DNA of 64,000 nucleotides, taken from assembly GCA_034620365.1 (NCBI GenBank), contig JAQGEQ010000071.1, positions 4,402,001 to 4,466,000 on the forward strand. The letters run 5' to 3'. The notes beneath the pieces were generated by a model. The model made no database searches. It was given only the letters and a program-made list of their open reading frames with translations, and was not told the origin of the DNA. Position numbers and translations under genes: made by a program. Each line of letters begins with the position of its first letter. Position 1 is the stretch's first letter. Below are positions 37,209 through 48,232 of this stretch, piece after piece. This DNA is from Pegea sp. RAD2-039. Taxonomy: Eukaryota > Chordata > Thaliacea > Salpida > Salpidae.

Positions 37209-39326
37209 TTACTTAAACAAACGCTCAATCTTGAAACAAGTTCGTAAAAGAAAGGCGACTGGACCAGTAATTGCAACACCAATCATCAGTCCGCTGATTA
37301 TTGTAGTGGTTGTGCTGTAAGATGGTTTGGTTAGTGAGATATTATCAGCCTGCTTCATATCTGCTTCTATTTTTAAAGTTTCAAGTCGATTATGTAATGA
37401 TTTAAGCGAGCAGCACATCCCATAAACGACATTTTTCAAATTCTGAACCTGTTAAAAGATATTTGATTAAAAAACAAAACAAATAATTACTCATAACTAC
37501 CCTTACCTGCTGAGTACATAATAAATAAGGGTCTTGGTCGTAACATTCATTTGCTGGTGGCACAAAGATCTTCGGATTTTCATTCAAATTATGAACTACA
37601 TATCTGGAAAAAAAGCTTCTCAAATTTATGATTTAAAAATCAAAAATCAATTTTCTATAATAATTAGCGATTTGGTTTGCTTTCTCATTAGTAAAATAAA
37701 ACAAGTCTGATACCTGAGACTGCCGCCAATATATGCAATATGTTCTGTACAATTCTTCAAAATACTTTGAACATCATTGAATTTTAAATGAATGTCTTGA
37801 AACTCAGGGATACTTTCTTCTGTCCACTCTATGGCATGCCATTTCTTGACCTACAAACTATCGATTATTCTCTGTATTTTTATACAAAAAACTAAAAATA
37901 ATAGACAGTATCAGCATCAGTTACACGAAGCCCGCTGTAAGAGGTATTGTCGAGTGAATTTACATTAATCAAAAATTCAATTTTAAAGAGAATTTGTCAA
38001 ATTAGATTTTAAAATTAGCTTAAATGTAGTCGGTAATCATTACTTTTAAATTCTAAATAAATTTCTCAGAGAGGAGAACTAGATAATGAATCAAATAATA
38101 ATACACGAGGTTTTAATTTACTGTTTGTAAGATCAATTTTCTTGATCCTAATTGCTTGACACCAATAGTAACAAGGTCATCCATCGTCATATGTAAAAGT
38201 TGTTCAAATGTTACATTATGCTCATGAAATAAGGGAATAATATCAACTAAATTAATTCCAAGAAGAAACAATTCAAGTCTCCCATAACTGAAAATAGAGA
38301 AATAACTCATTTACATCACCATCAAATATTTAATTTAAAACTACAAGAAATGCTTTACCTTGGAACATAAACATCTTTACACACAGAAGGGTGATTGATT
38401 ACAGTGACTACATCTCCTTTATTTTGTTCTTCTGTGTCTTTCAAACTTAATTCATTACTTTGATTATCACTTAATACTATAACTATTTTTTCTTTTTCAC
38501 TATTTTCTGGCAACTTTTCTCCACTTTCACAGATTAAATCCTTATCTTCTTCTACCTTACTAGTATCTACCAAAAGGTTTTTAGATTGTAAAAACTCTTT
38601 CATTTCTTCTGCCAATAATTTCTCATCATAAGCACCTAGCTTACTTGCACCATAAGAAACCAGTAGTTTAACCAGCTGTACTTCCTGGTTATTTATTGCC
38701 CAATCTAATGCAGTCCAACCTCTTAAACTACTGGTATTTACCAGTTCTGGTGTTATTGATAATACAAACTCAACTAGTTCTAAATTACCAGCTTTAGTAG
38801 CATAAATTAAAACACTTTTACCATCTCTATCAGTAATTGATAAGTCTGCTTTGTACTTGACCAGTATTTTCAAAATCTTTATCACTTCATCGGTATCTTG
38901 ACAACTACAAGCAGCCATTGCTGGAGTAGAACCATCTGAATTTTCTTTAATATTTGGATCTGCATCAGCTTCTAACAGCAAAGAGACAATTTCACTTCTA
39001 CCAAATCGTGAAGCATAAATTAAAGGTGGCCAACCAGTTTCTAAGAAAGTGTTTACCAGCGAAACATGGTCACTGATGATTTTACTCACTAATTTACAAT
39101 CATCTTTAATTATTGCAGTTTGGAGGTCACTTAGAAGAAAAGCGATTTTTTTAGTAGATTCAAAATCAGGAGAAGAACTGGTTTCTTTAAACACTACAGC
39201 TTTCAATGGAGCTTTGGTAGGGGTTTCTGATGGCATCACAATTATTTCAGAATCTGAAAGTTGATGATCATATGAGTCATCAAAAATCAACGCTTCATCA
39301 TCGTCATCATCACTATCACAATACAT
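37209..39326 (-). CDS. ASZ1: GASZ: ankyrin, SAM and membrane-anchored piRNA-pathway protein
   Basis: In animals GASZ sits on the mitochondrial outer membrane and organises nuage and primary piRNA processing in germ cells. Splice model on the minus strand: 39326-38359, 38287-38122, 37850-37714, 37603-37507, 37448-37209 (535 residues; human 475). The start gives MYCDSDDDDDEALIFDD, an acidic N-terminus. Ankyrin repeats follow: GWPPLIYASRFGRSEIVSLL, GSTPAMAACS, GKSVLIYATKAGNLELVEFV, GWTALDWAINNQEVQLVKLL. The SAM domain is in the second exon (YGRLELFLLGINLVDII to LGSRKLILQT). The C-terminus has a hydrophobic anchor, IISGLMIGVAITGPVAFLL, followed by basic residues, as in GASZ. An upstream in-frame ATG at 39365 is less likely because an AG acceptor lies between the two, suggesting a spliced 5' UTR. 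Confidence 0.9.
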
Positions 39327-41838
39327 TTTTCTAACTATCAAAAAAACAAATAGCTTAAAGCTCAAAACAGATACAAAACATAACTAATAATAGCCTATAT
39401 TAAGAAAGAATGAAAAATAAGAAATATGTTTTTATTTTTTATATGAAAAAACTTATAAATTTATTAAATAGGTAAAACTAAACAATATTTTTTAATTTGA
39501 GAATGACACTAAAAAGCTTTTGTAAAAATATTTTTTAAGAAAAACTATTGTCTAAAATTTTACATTTAGTTTATTCACACAATTTAAAACGATAGTAAAG
39601 TAACAAAAGAAAATCAAATTATTTGATTAATTAAAAATTGATCAACTACACATAAAAATTGATAAAGACATTTACATAAACTTCACATAGAAAAAATTTG
39701 AAATCATTTATGCAGTGATTCAACTAGATCTGGGATGAACAGTTTCTAATAAGTAACTTTAAGAAATCCTAAAAATAAATATTCCAAACAATAAAAAAAT
39801 ATTTGATATATAAATAATCCGAACACGATCTAAATGACAACCGTCAGAGCTTTGATTCAAACTTCATAATCTGCGTGTTTACTTTTTTAATTAAGAAGTA
39901 AAATAGTTATTTTTTTAAACAATATTTTAAGCTTTTATAAATTAACGAATTTATGTAATATCAACACAATAAATAAGATAGAATTTTGAAAATTAATTTT
40001 TTACAGTAAATATACCAAATTAATAATGATTAGCAAAAGTAACACATTATATAGGATTGCAAAATGAACGTGACTTTATCTCCAAGCGTAAAGTTTAGTT
40101 TTATAATTAGAGAAAGTTTGAGTAGCTAAGCTTAAACTTTTTCACCTCCAACTTACAATTACAAGATAGAAGCATATAATACATATTTTTAGTTTAACAT
40201 GTGATTTGTAAGAATTTTTAGAGGTTATGGTTCCATATTGACAAAAATAGTTTTCATATTAGTCTTATTTTAGCTTTTGTATTAATATAGAATTCAAAAC
40301 TAGGCTAGTTGATAACTCACGTTTTTGTTGCGCTGCTAAAAGAAACTAAGTTTTTATTTAAAAGATAAAGAAGTCAAATTGGTTGTATATTACGCCACCT
40401 ACACGCCGACGTGATTTATACGATTTCAATTACATTAAAGCAAGGTTTAAATTAGTAGTTATTCGTTAATGTGTGCTCATATCTTTATAATATTAAAACA
40501 GTTTATTAATTTTTTTAATTTCAATTTATCAGGTATTTTAATGGTTTGAAAATTTTGTCAAAATTAGAAATATCAATATTTTAAGTAGTATTTTAAGTAG
40601 TATTTTAAAAAACTGTATAACGCTTAATTAATTATTATGGTTGATATCATATTATTTTTCTAAAATACATTTGATAATTTAGACTAATTCTGTATAATAA
40701 GTTTAGCTTTATTAATTCTCACTGTTGAAACTAGTTAACATAAGTAACAAGTATAAATGTTACAACTTATTATGCTTAATAGTACAATTTATTAATGATA
40801 TATGTCTTAGATATAGTAAGATATTTATAAGTATGGTTCGTGTTACATTATTCTCAAATATATTTTGTTTATTTTTGAATATGAAAGCTTACTTTTTTAT
40901 TCAACACATGGCTTCAAATGACAAGTTATATAGTTGTACAGCAAACACAAAAGTTATGATTATAGACAGATAATGAAAAGGTCTCAAGTACCACTGTTAG
41001 ACATGAATAGTGTAGAATAGAAACACTACAAAGACATAAGTAATAGGAATATTTGAAATATAGAAATGAATTAAGAAATTAGTAGCGTCACTTGTTAACA
41101 AAATTACTTGAATCATATTTTTTAACATTATTTTTAAAGAGGTGACAGAATTTACTGTAGTGATGACAATATTATGTTTCTAGTAATTTGATTTGTTTAA
41201 AACAATTTTAAGTAATAGATCATATTTGACTTTTAGATAGAGCTTTGAAATTTATTATTATTTTTTGCTAAATTTCAGAATTATATTTGAAAATAAAGTT
41301 CATTTAATATGCTTATACCCAGTCAAAGTAAGCCAATGAGACATAAATACTAAAATATTATTTATAATACAGTAATGATTGCTTTACTAGATATAATTTT
41401 TTGCAAAACTACTATATTTTATTTATAGTATTAATATATTAAACTTTTTAATGAATATAGACATAATAAACTTAAATATAAAAGTGGTAATTATACAACT
41501 TTATTAACATTAAGTATTGATATTTTAATATAATTAAGTGCTTGTTTATTATCACTTAACATTATAATGCTAGAACAAATTTATTAATTACCTGTAAAAG
41601 TTCTAATAAGCTCTATATATTCCATTTTTATAGTGTTTGAAAGAAGTTGTATATGATGGCTTCAATATTTGAGCTAATTCCTTATAACTTTTTCTTTTAT
41701 GAATTATCATTAATGTAGCAATTTTTATGCTTGATTCAAAATTTATTTTTTATGTATGATGGTTAAAATAAAATTTAATAAGTTATTTGATTTACATCAG
41801 ACAAGTTTTCTTTTTTAGTCTTTTGACCTAGGGAATTT
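39327..41838. other. Divergent intergenic region, ASZ1 and DHX33
   Basis: About 2.5 kb, very AT-rich, between head-to-head genes, so it carries both promoters. No coding content recognised; the 82-codon frame at 40725-40973 has random-looking composition. Confidence 0.5.
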
Positions 41839-43800
41839 ATGATGAAAAATGTTACTAATGGCACTACTGAAAGTCAGAATATTCATCAATTACCAATTCT
41901 ATCGGTTAAAAGACATTTCTTAGAAGTAATCAAACAAAATAAAACAACAATCGTTGTTGGCGAAACAGCTAGTGGAAAAACAACACAAATTCCTCAGTTT
42001 TTGTACCAACAAGGTTATGCAAAGTCTGGTAAAATAGCTTGTACGCAACCAAGAAGAGTTGCTGCTATTACAGTTGCTCAAAGAGTGGCTCAAGAGATGG
42101 GGGTAGATGTTGGTGATAAAGTTGGTTATTGTATTCGATTTGATGATAAGACAAGCACACAAACAAAGATTAAGTTTATGACTGATGGAATGCTTCTAAG
42201 AGAATCTATTGGAGATAAACTACTGACTGATTATAATTTTATCATTTTAGATGAAGCTCATGAAAGAACAATTCATACTGATGTTTTATTTGGTATAGTT
42301 AAAAAAGCTCAAAAAGAGAGGGTAAAAAAAGGGCTAGCAGCTTTGAAAGTAATTGTGATGTCAGCCACTATGGATGTTGATCGCTTCTCAACATATTTTG
42401 ATGACGCACCAGTCATTTACATTGAAGGTCGACTACATGACATCAAAATCAAATATGTTAAATCACCAACAGAAGATTATCTGTCCATGACTTTATCAAC
42501 TGTCATCAAAATTCATCGAGAGCAACCAGCTGGTGAAGACATTTTAGTGTTTCTAACTGGTCAAGAAGAAATTGAAACTGTACTTCGAGCACTAAAAGAT
42601 CTACTCCAAACACTACCTAGTAATCTTCCCGTTTTAAGAGTCTTTCCTCTTCATGCTTCACTACCTCACAAACAACAACTGAGAGCTTTTAAACCTACAC
42701 CAAAGAACTGCCGGAAAGTTGTCCTGTCCACTAACATCGCTGAAACTTCAGTTACTATTCATGGAATCAAGTTTGTCATTGACACCGGTAAAGTGAAAGT
42801 AAAAACCTTCGACCCAATCTCTAATATGGACGTACTAAAAGTCCAGTGGACATCTCAAGCCCAAGCGTGGCAGAGAGCGGGTAGGGCTGGGCGGCAAAGC
42901 TCTGGGGTGGTCCTGAGGTTGTATGATGAAGACACATTTAAAAAATTCACCGAAAACACGATTCCTGAGATACAACGTTGTAACATCAGCAATGTGATCT
43001 TACAGTTGATGGCGATTGGTATTGGGGAAGTAACTAACTTCGATTTTTTTGATGCTCCTAGTAAGAAGACGATCGAATGCGCTATCGATGAGTTGACGCT
43101 TTTGGGAGCGATCACTAAAAACAGTGAAGTTGGGAGTAAATTTTTACTGACGCCTCTAGGGCGCCAAATGTCCAGCTTTCCTCTACAACCGAAACTTTCG
43201 AAAGCTTTGCTGACAGCTGAGAAATACGACTGCGTAGAAGAGATGTTGACTGTAACAGCGATGTTGTCAGCTGATAACATTCTTTTCACTCCTCCATCGA
43301 AGGTGGAAGAAGCGCGCGTCGCTCACCGGAAGTTCGTCACAAGTGAAGGTGACTTCTCGATGCTCATCAAAGTTTATCGAGCTTTTAAACAAACTAAATC
43401 GAGTCAAGAATGGTGTTATGACAACTTCGTCAACTTCCGTAGCATGACTTCTGTTCTAGAGATCCGTAAACAACTCCGTGAGCTTTGTGTTCGGTTTAAT
43501 ATCTCAATCAAGTCTTCAAATCGCGATTTAGCGGTAATTAGACGATGCATCGCGGCGGGTATGTTCGAAAACGCTGCCGAATATCAACCTGACGGATCAT
43601 ATAAAGTGATCAACTCTGGACAGACAGTTTTTATCCATCCTTCATCTTGTTTATTTAATTCCAAACCAGCTTATGTTGTGTACAATGAGCTAGTTGAAAC
43701 TAGTAAATGTTATATGAGAAATATTTGTGTGGTGGATGCTGATTGGTTGTATGAAAGTGCCCCTGAGTATTTTCGGTCTAAACTGAAGATTACTTCATGA
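41839..43800 (+). CDS. DHX33: DEAH-box RNA helicase DHX33
   Basis: DEAH/RHA-family ATP-dependent RNA helicase; DHX33 acts in rRNA transcription, translation initiation and RNA sensing in mammals. A single uninterrupted frame of 653 residues (human about 707). Motif I GETASGKTTQIPQFLY, Ia TQPRRVAAI, Ib TDGMLLRE, II LDEAHERTIHTDVL, III MSATMDVD, IV LVFLTGQEEIE, V STNIAETSVTI, VI QRAGRAGR. The HA2/OB-fold region has EIQRCNISNVILQL, GDFSMLIKVYRAF and IHPSSCLF. The ending CYMRNICVVDADWLYESAPE matches DHX33 rather than DHX15, DHX8 or DHX38. It lacks introns. Met at 41839 and 41842 are adjacent; either could start. An AATAAA follows near 43869. Confidence 0.92.
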   Translation: MMKNVTNGTTESQNIHQLPILSVKRHFLEVIKQNKTTIVVGETASGKTTQIPQFLYQQGYAKSGKIACTQPRRVAAITVAQRVAQEMGVDVGDKVGYCIRFDDKTSTQTKIKFMTDGMLLRESIGDKLLTDYNFIILDEAHERTIHTDVLFGIVKKAQKERVKKGLAALKVIVMSATMDVDRFSTYFDDAPVIYIEGRLHDIKIKYVKSPTEDYLSMTLSTVIKIHREQPAGEDILVFLTGQEEIETVLRALKDLLQTLPSNLPVLRVFPLHASLPHKQQLRAFKPTPKNCRKVVLSTNIAETSVTIHGIKFVIDTGKVKVKTFDPISNMDVLKVQWTSQAQAWQRAGRAGRQSSGVVLRLYDEDTFKKFTENTIPEIQRCNISNVILQLMAIGIGEVTNFDFFDAPSKKTIECAIDELTLLGAITKNSEVGSKFLLTPLGRQMSSFPLQPKLSKALLTAEKYDCVEEMLTVTAMLSADNILFTPPSKVEEARVAHRKFVTSEGDFSMLIKVYRAFKQTKSSQEWCYDNFVNFRSMTSVLEIRKQLRELCVRFNISIKSSNRDLAVIRRCIAAGMFENAAEYQPDGSYKVINSGQTVFIHPSSCLFNSKPAYVVYNELVETSKCYMRNICVVDADWLYESAPEYFRSKLKITS

Positions 43801-43996
43801 TCTCTGATTTTATTTCTTTTATTTTTCAATCTTAATAATGAAAAAAATGTTCCTTTTTTTTTTAAAGTAATAAATAATCAACTTGGAGTTGTGTTCATTA
43901 TTCTTATGAAGTTAATTAAGTGATGTTTATCGATTACATTTTTTAAATTATTGTTTGAAGAAATGTAAAAGATGTTTTAAACTCAGATGAAAACTC

Positions 43997-44828
43997 GCGT
44001 CTGGTTTCATTGGTGCAATATAATCAAAAGAAGATATCTTCTTGTTTGCTCATTTTATTGAGTTTGCTGTTAGTAGTATTAGCACAAGGCTTTAAAGTTT
44101 TATTCAATTTTGTGTTTCGACTTTGATGATAGTTTTAATAAATTTCTTTTTGAATTTTTCCTTAAAAGTTTTTCATGAATCAAATAGAACTCTTCAGACG
44201 CTCCAAGTTTATTTCTAAATCAAATTCAACTAGAAGTTGTTACACGCAAGACTTTTTTATTAAATTGTTAGCTTTTCAAACTAAAACCTTACCACTGGTT
44301 TACTAAGATCAATTTTGTTGTTTCATAATAAACCGGAATCACCAAGTTAAAAATCACCAAGTCAGTAGAAATTAGCGAGTAAACCAAAACCCATTTGTAT
44401 TTGAAAACACGTTGAAGAAACATTTGACTTTCATCAATCAAAAGTTGATGTTTCAAATGTAATCTCTTCAAACATTTAGATTTGTGTAAAAAATACTTCG
44501 AGAAATTTAGAAATGGAGAGATTTTAAGAAAGACGGTCTAACACGGGCGACTGTCCAATCTCCGTCCACTTTCACTGATGTGGGACTTTTGTAGATGATG
44601 TTCCAATGAATTTTCTTCCTTAGGATCAGAAACCAACAGTTTCTTAACAACGGTCTTCCATTCGTTAATCTTGATACCTGTACTCTGCAAAATCACGTGA
44701 CAACTTGCAATTATAAACGTTGCAATTAAAGAAGAGCTTAGAGGGTTTTGTAAGATTTTTTGTAGCACCATTTGTGATATTTAGTTGGAGAAATGGTTTT
44801 ATGAGTTTGTTAGGAAGGTGTTACCGGG
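43997..44828 (-). repeat. Inverted duplication block A, left copy
   Basis: This 832-nt block is the reverse complement of 59575-60408, nearly identical by eye. It contains a copy of the last TRPC4AP exon and its 3' flank. At the left end the match starts at GCGTCTGGTTTCATTGGTGC; at the right end it stops at GGTGTTACCGGG. Confidence 0.93.
44532..44693 (-). pseudogene. TRPC4AP: Orphan copy of the terminal TRPC4AP exon
   Basis: On the minus strand the copy retains the acceptor TTTTGCAG and the reading INEWKTVVKKLLVSDPKEEN of the real last exon at 59719-59880. One base is missing in the stretch corresponding to GGAGATTCGGACAG (here GGAGATTGGACAG), so the end reads GRRLDSRPC and stops instead of GRRFGQSPVLDRLS. 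There are no upstream TRPC4AP exons on this side. It is explained by the inversion described in the findings. Confidence 0.85.
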
Positions 44829-45444
44829 TTTATTATTAGCGTTACTTTTTTCTTCTTGTAAAAAATTAATTAAAAATAAAATTACTTAATTTTAACATAT
44901 CATAAATTGAAGAACTCTGATTATTAAATTTGAAGATTATCCATCCGAAGTAAACTTGTTTAATGAATATTTGACAATATCAAATTATCACCAACAAATA
45001 TCTACTACCACTAACTGAATCCTAACTCAACTTTTCGTCATTTTGTAATCAAATTCGTCATTTCGCAATAACATGATCATCACCAGCAACACGGTGACAT
45101 CTTCAAATTCTTTTCTTTATAAAAAATATTAAAAGTTTACGAAAAGCGATTCTTGGAGTACTAGTTGGGAGCCGATGGTATAGATTATTAGCCAAATATC
45201 AATTTTTAATAATTTCATTCACTTACAAAAAACTCTGATCTTTAGAAATTTAACAAAAACTTATGATTTCAAAAATGAAACAAATTTGTTATAACAATTG
45301 AATTTACACAAAAATTAATCTACAGCGTAAGGTTTCCAAATGATTTTTAACAAATAATTTCCATGTTAATTATGATTAATAAATAATTTGTTTAGAATTA
45401 AATATAAATTAAGTTGGTACTTATAGTGGTTACTATTTCAAACT
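44829..45444. other. Spacer between blocks A and C, left side
   Basis: AT-rich, no gene. About 60 nt at 45092-45157 (beginning ATCTTCAAATTC and containing AATATTAAAAGTTTAC) is the reverse complement of the short spacer between the blocks on the right side, with several mismatches. Confidence 0.6.
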
Positions 45445-46451
45445 ATTCTTTCTGCGAAAAAATTCTTTTTACAAATTTGTACAAATTTAACTGAATGTTC
45501 TTCAGATTTTCACTTATTTGAAATAAATAATTATTTTATTCAACTGATAGCTGCATATGACAAATTATAAAGTAATTTGTAAAACTAGAGTTTTTACTAA
45601 TTTTTATAAAATATTAAATATTTATCTAAAATTATTAAAGTAAAAGTAACAAGATAAAGTTGGTTTAAATGTACCATCGTATATTTTTACTGTCTCTAAC
45701 TGTATGAAATAATGAAACTTATATTGGTCATATAGTAAATGAAAATTATTTTATTGATAATTTAATTAGATGATTTATATTCTAATATTTCCACCTTTAA
45801 TCGCTCTGTTTTGCTTATGAGCCTAAATTAGCTATCTGTTGACTGGCAAGAGTTCAAATAAGAAATGATAATATAAATATTATTTACAAATATATATTAT
45901 TATTATATATCTTGCCACACAAATTTGAGATGACAACTTATCACTACAAATTATATATTTTTTCTCTATCTAGAAATATATTCTTGCAAAATATTTTAAT
46001 GTATGAGTTGCAATACTGCTTGATATTTTTTTGAAGTTAATCATCATGTTACGTCTAACCTTAATATTTTTTCACAAAAATAATTCAATAAACGTTTTAT
46101 CTCACACAAACTTGCTAAAAATTATCATTTGAAAAAGTATATATTGAGTACATTGATTTTTACTCTATTTTTAAAATACTACTTTTATACTAAATACTTG
46201 ACAAGTTTTCGGTGACGTTTTTTTTATTTGTCTTCTGTTATTTAATGTCTTTGACAAATGAAGTTTGTATTTATAGAATATCATGAGTTTTACATTTGAA
46301 AACAAACGCTCTCTTCATTATAATCCTTTAATGGATGATGATGCTGAAGATGAGGATAACGTGTGTTCGATAAAAGTATATCTTTCATTCTTTAAGTAAA
46401 TGATCTGATTAAATTGTTGCAGGCTGAAAGCAAGTCGTGGTATTCTACTGA
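45445..46451 (+). repeat. Inverted duplication block C, left copy
   Basis: About 1007 nt, reverse complement of 60487-61478. It covers the upstream region, first exon, first intron and the first part of exon 2 of the Cys-rich gene at 46283. The copies differ by scattered substitutions and small indels. Confidence 0.92.
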
Positions 46452-47479
46452 AAAGACTTCGTCTGACGCTGATTGTGCTAATCAAGTAATTTTTTATCTT
46501 GTCATCTAAATATTTGACTCTGAAATACTTTAGACAATCATGCCTGTTTTCTCTAATCCATTAATGGAAAAAGATTGCGATAAAAAGTTTGAAAATCAGG
46601 TAATGTGATATCTTGTGCGAATAATGTATGACATTAATTACCATTTTGGGATTATTGTGTCTTAGAAAAAAGATGGTAGTGATAGTAACATCTCTGTTCC
46701 TGAAGAAACTTGTATTTGTATGCAAACTAACCAGCAACTATTGTGTAGAGATTGTTTATATATCAGCATAGGTAAAAACAGTTTGGTGTACTTTAGTTTT
46801 TTTTTATCTATTTTATTATAAATGTTTCTTCTCAACATAGTTTTGAACTTTGAGAAGACCTCATTAGCAACATTATTATTTATCAAATTTATTTGTATGA
46901 TTCAAGATTTTAAAATTAGTGTTTAATTATTTTTGAAATCTTATATGGCCTGCATCAACCTAGAACGGTCATGCTAGAATCCAGGGCAACAATTATAGGG
47001 AAATCTAGTAGTTGCCTATGCAACAGAAATCCACTCTCCACGCCAACAAGGTATGCAGCGGAACAGAAGGACTGATGCAGCTGAACCCAACTGGCGTCAC
47101 AGGAGTTGTCAGAACGGCAGATTACAGTGACTGCCTGCGAGGCTCCAAATCCGGCTTCAAAGTCTTACGTCTCCTAGAAGTGTTGTCATAAACAGATTAA
47201 GAACCTATATACCCGAGGTTCTTGTGGAATTAGTAGTCGGTTATTAACCTATTATTCTAATTTGTATTCCTGTTTATTGATATCTTATTCACAAAATGTG
47301 TTTAGTTCTCTAGCAAGCCTAATTATTGCGAATAAGTTTGTGAACATTCTATTTTCAACGAAGGTCGTTTAATGAACAAAAGTTGCCAAGTTCATCCAGG
47401 TGTTTATCACTTGATGGATTATACTTGCTGCCCAAATTGCCGCGGTAAAAATCTTGTGGTGTTTAAGAAGCAACCTTAA
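46283..47479 (+). CDS. Small Cys-rich, putative zinc-binding protein
   Basis: I do not recognise the family. Five exons: 46283-46375, 46423-46485, 46534-46599, 46666-46771, 47364-47479; all junctions keep phase and give 147 residues. The N-terminal part is acidic and contains two related motifs, YNPLMDDDAEDED and FSNPLMEKDCD, each starting an exon-sized module. The C-terminal part has a regular Cys/His pattern: CICMQ, LLCRDCLY, SCQVHPGVYH, CCPNCRGK, which looks like a zinc-binding fold with CxC, CxxC, CxH and CCxxC pairs. The last intron (592 nt) is long because a SINE sits in it. Exon 1 and the upstream DNA are duplicated in inverted orientation at 60487-61478. It runs convergent to INTS5. 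Confidence 0.7.
46945..47228 (-). mobile_element. tRNA-derived SINE body (copy 3), in an intron
   Basis: On the minus strand it reads GAACCTCGGGTATATAGGTT, CACTTCTAGGAGACGTAAGA, CCTGTGACGCCAGTTGGGTT and CCTTCTGTTCCGCTGCATAC, the same blocks in the same order as the copy at 21662-22015. The tRNA-like head is missing, so it is 5'-truncated. It lies in the last intron of the small Cys-rich gene, antisense to it. Confidence 0.75.
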
Positions 47480-48232
47480 CAAGTGTACTATTTTCATTAA
47501 ACGCTTCTTTATTTAAATTTGTTTTGATTTAAGTAACGAGTTGAAATAGCTGAGTAGTCTTGTTAACTAAATCAGCTTCTTAAAAATGTCCTGCTGTAAA
47601 GTTCTGGGTCTTGTAGAGTAAATATAACGAAAGCTAGATGCCGCATTATCTCAGTTTAAAAAAGCAACTTTAGCTAATCTCATCTGACTATTTGTCTAAT
47701 ATCAGCATTTCCTGCTTGCCAACACCAAACTAGTTCACTTTTAAAAGCTTGACGGTTTTATTTGCAAAATTTAGAATTCTTATAAATCCTGGTATTATAA
47801 ATCTAGCTCGTAGTTGTCTTCAAAATTGTCTAAAGTTTATCAAAAATTACACAATTAAAAAACAGAAAAAAAAAACTTCGGTTAATTTACTAACTTTTAA
47901 GTTCTTTATTTTATTCATTGCGTGAGACCATCTGGCTTACCAACTAACTTTAAGACCATCTTTCGTTATTCAACACATCAGTTCGTTTTGCAAATAAATT
48001 GATAAAATAACCACATAACCAAATTATAGTTTAATGAAAATATAACTAAAAATTGATTATATTTAGTCATATCAAAACCCATAACTGGGACTTGTTACGA
48101 AGTTGCACTATCAAACTTGCTGCTACAATATTACTTACGCTTTTAAGTTAGTCTAGCACAAAATTAAAAGAAAACTTTATTAAATCAAAATATTCTTAAT
48201 AAATTCAAAAGTAATTTTATTAATGTCGACAG
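47480..48232. other. Convergent intergenic region
   Basis: Between the stop of the small Cys-rich gene and the stop of INTS5. No gene or repeat recognised. Confidence 0.5.

Noticed and set aside
44289-44471. A 60-residue frame conserved between both copies of block A (also 59934-60116)
   Set aside because: It lies in the 3' flank of the terminal TRPC4AP exon; conservation is explained by the recent duplication and there is no own evidence for translation.
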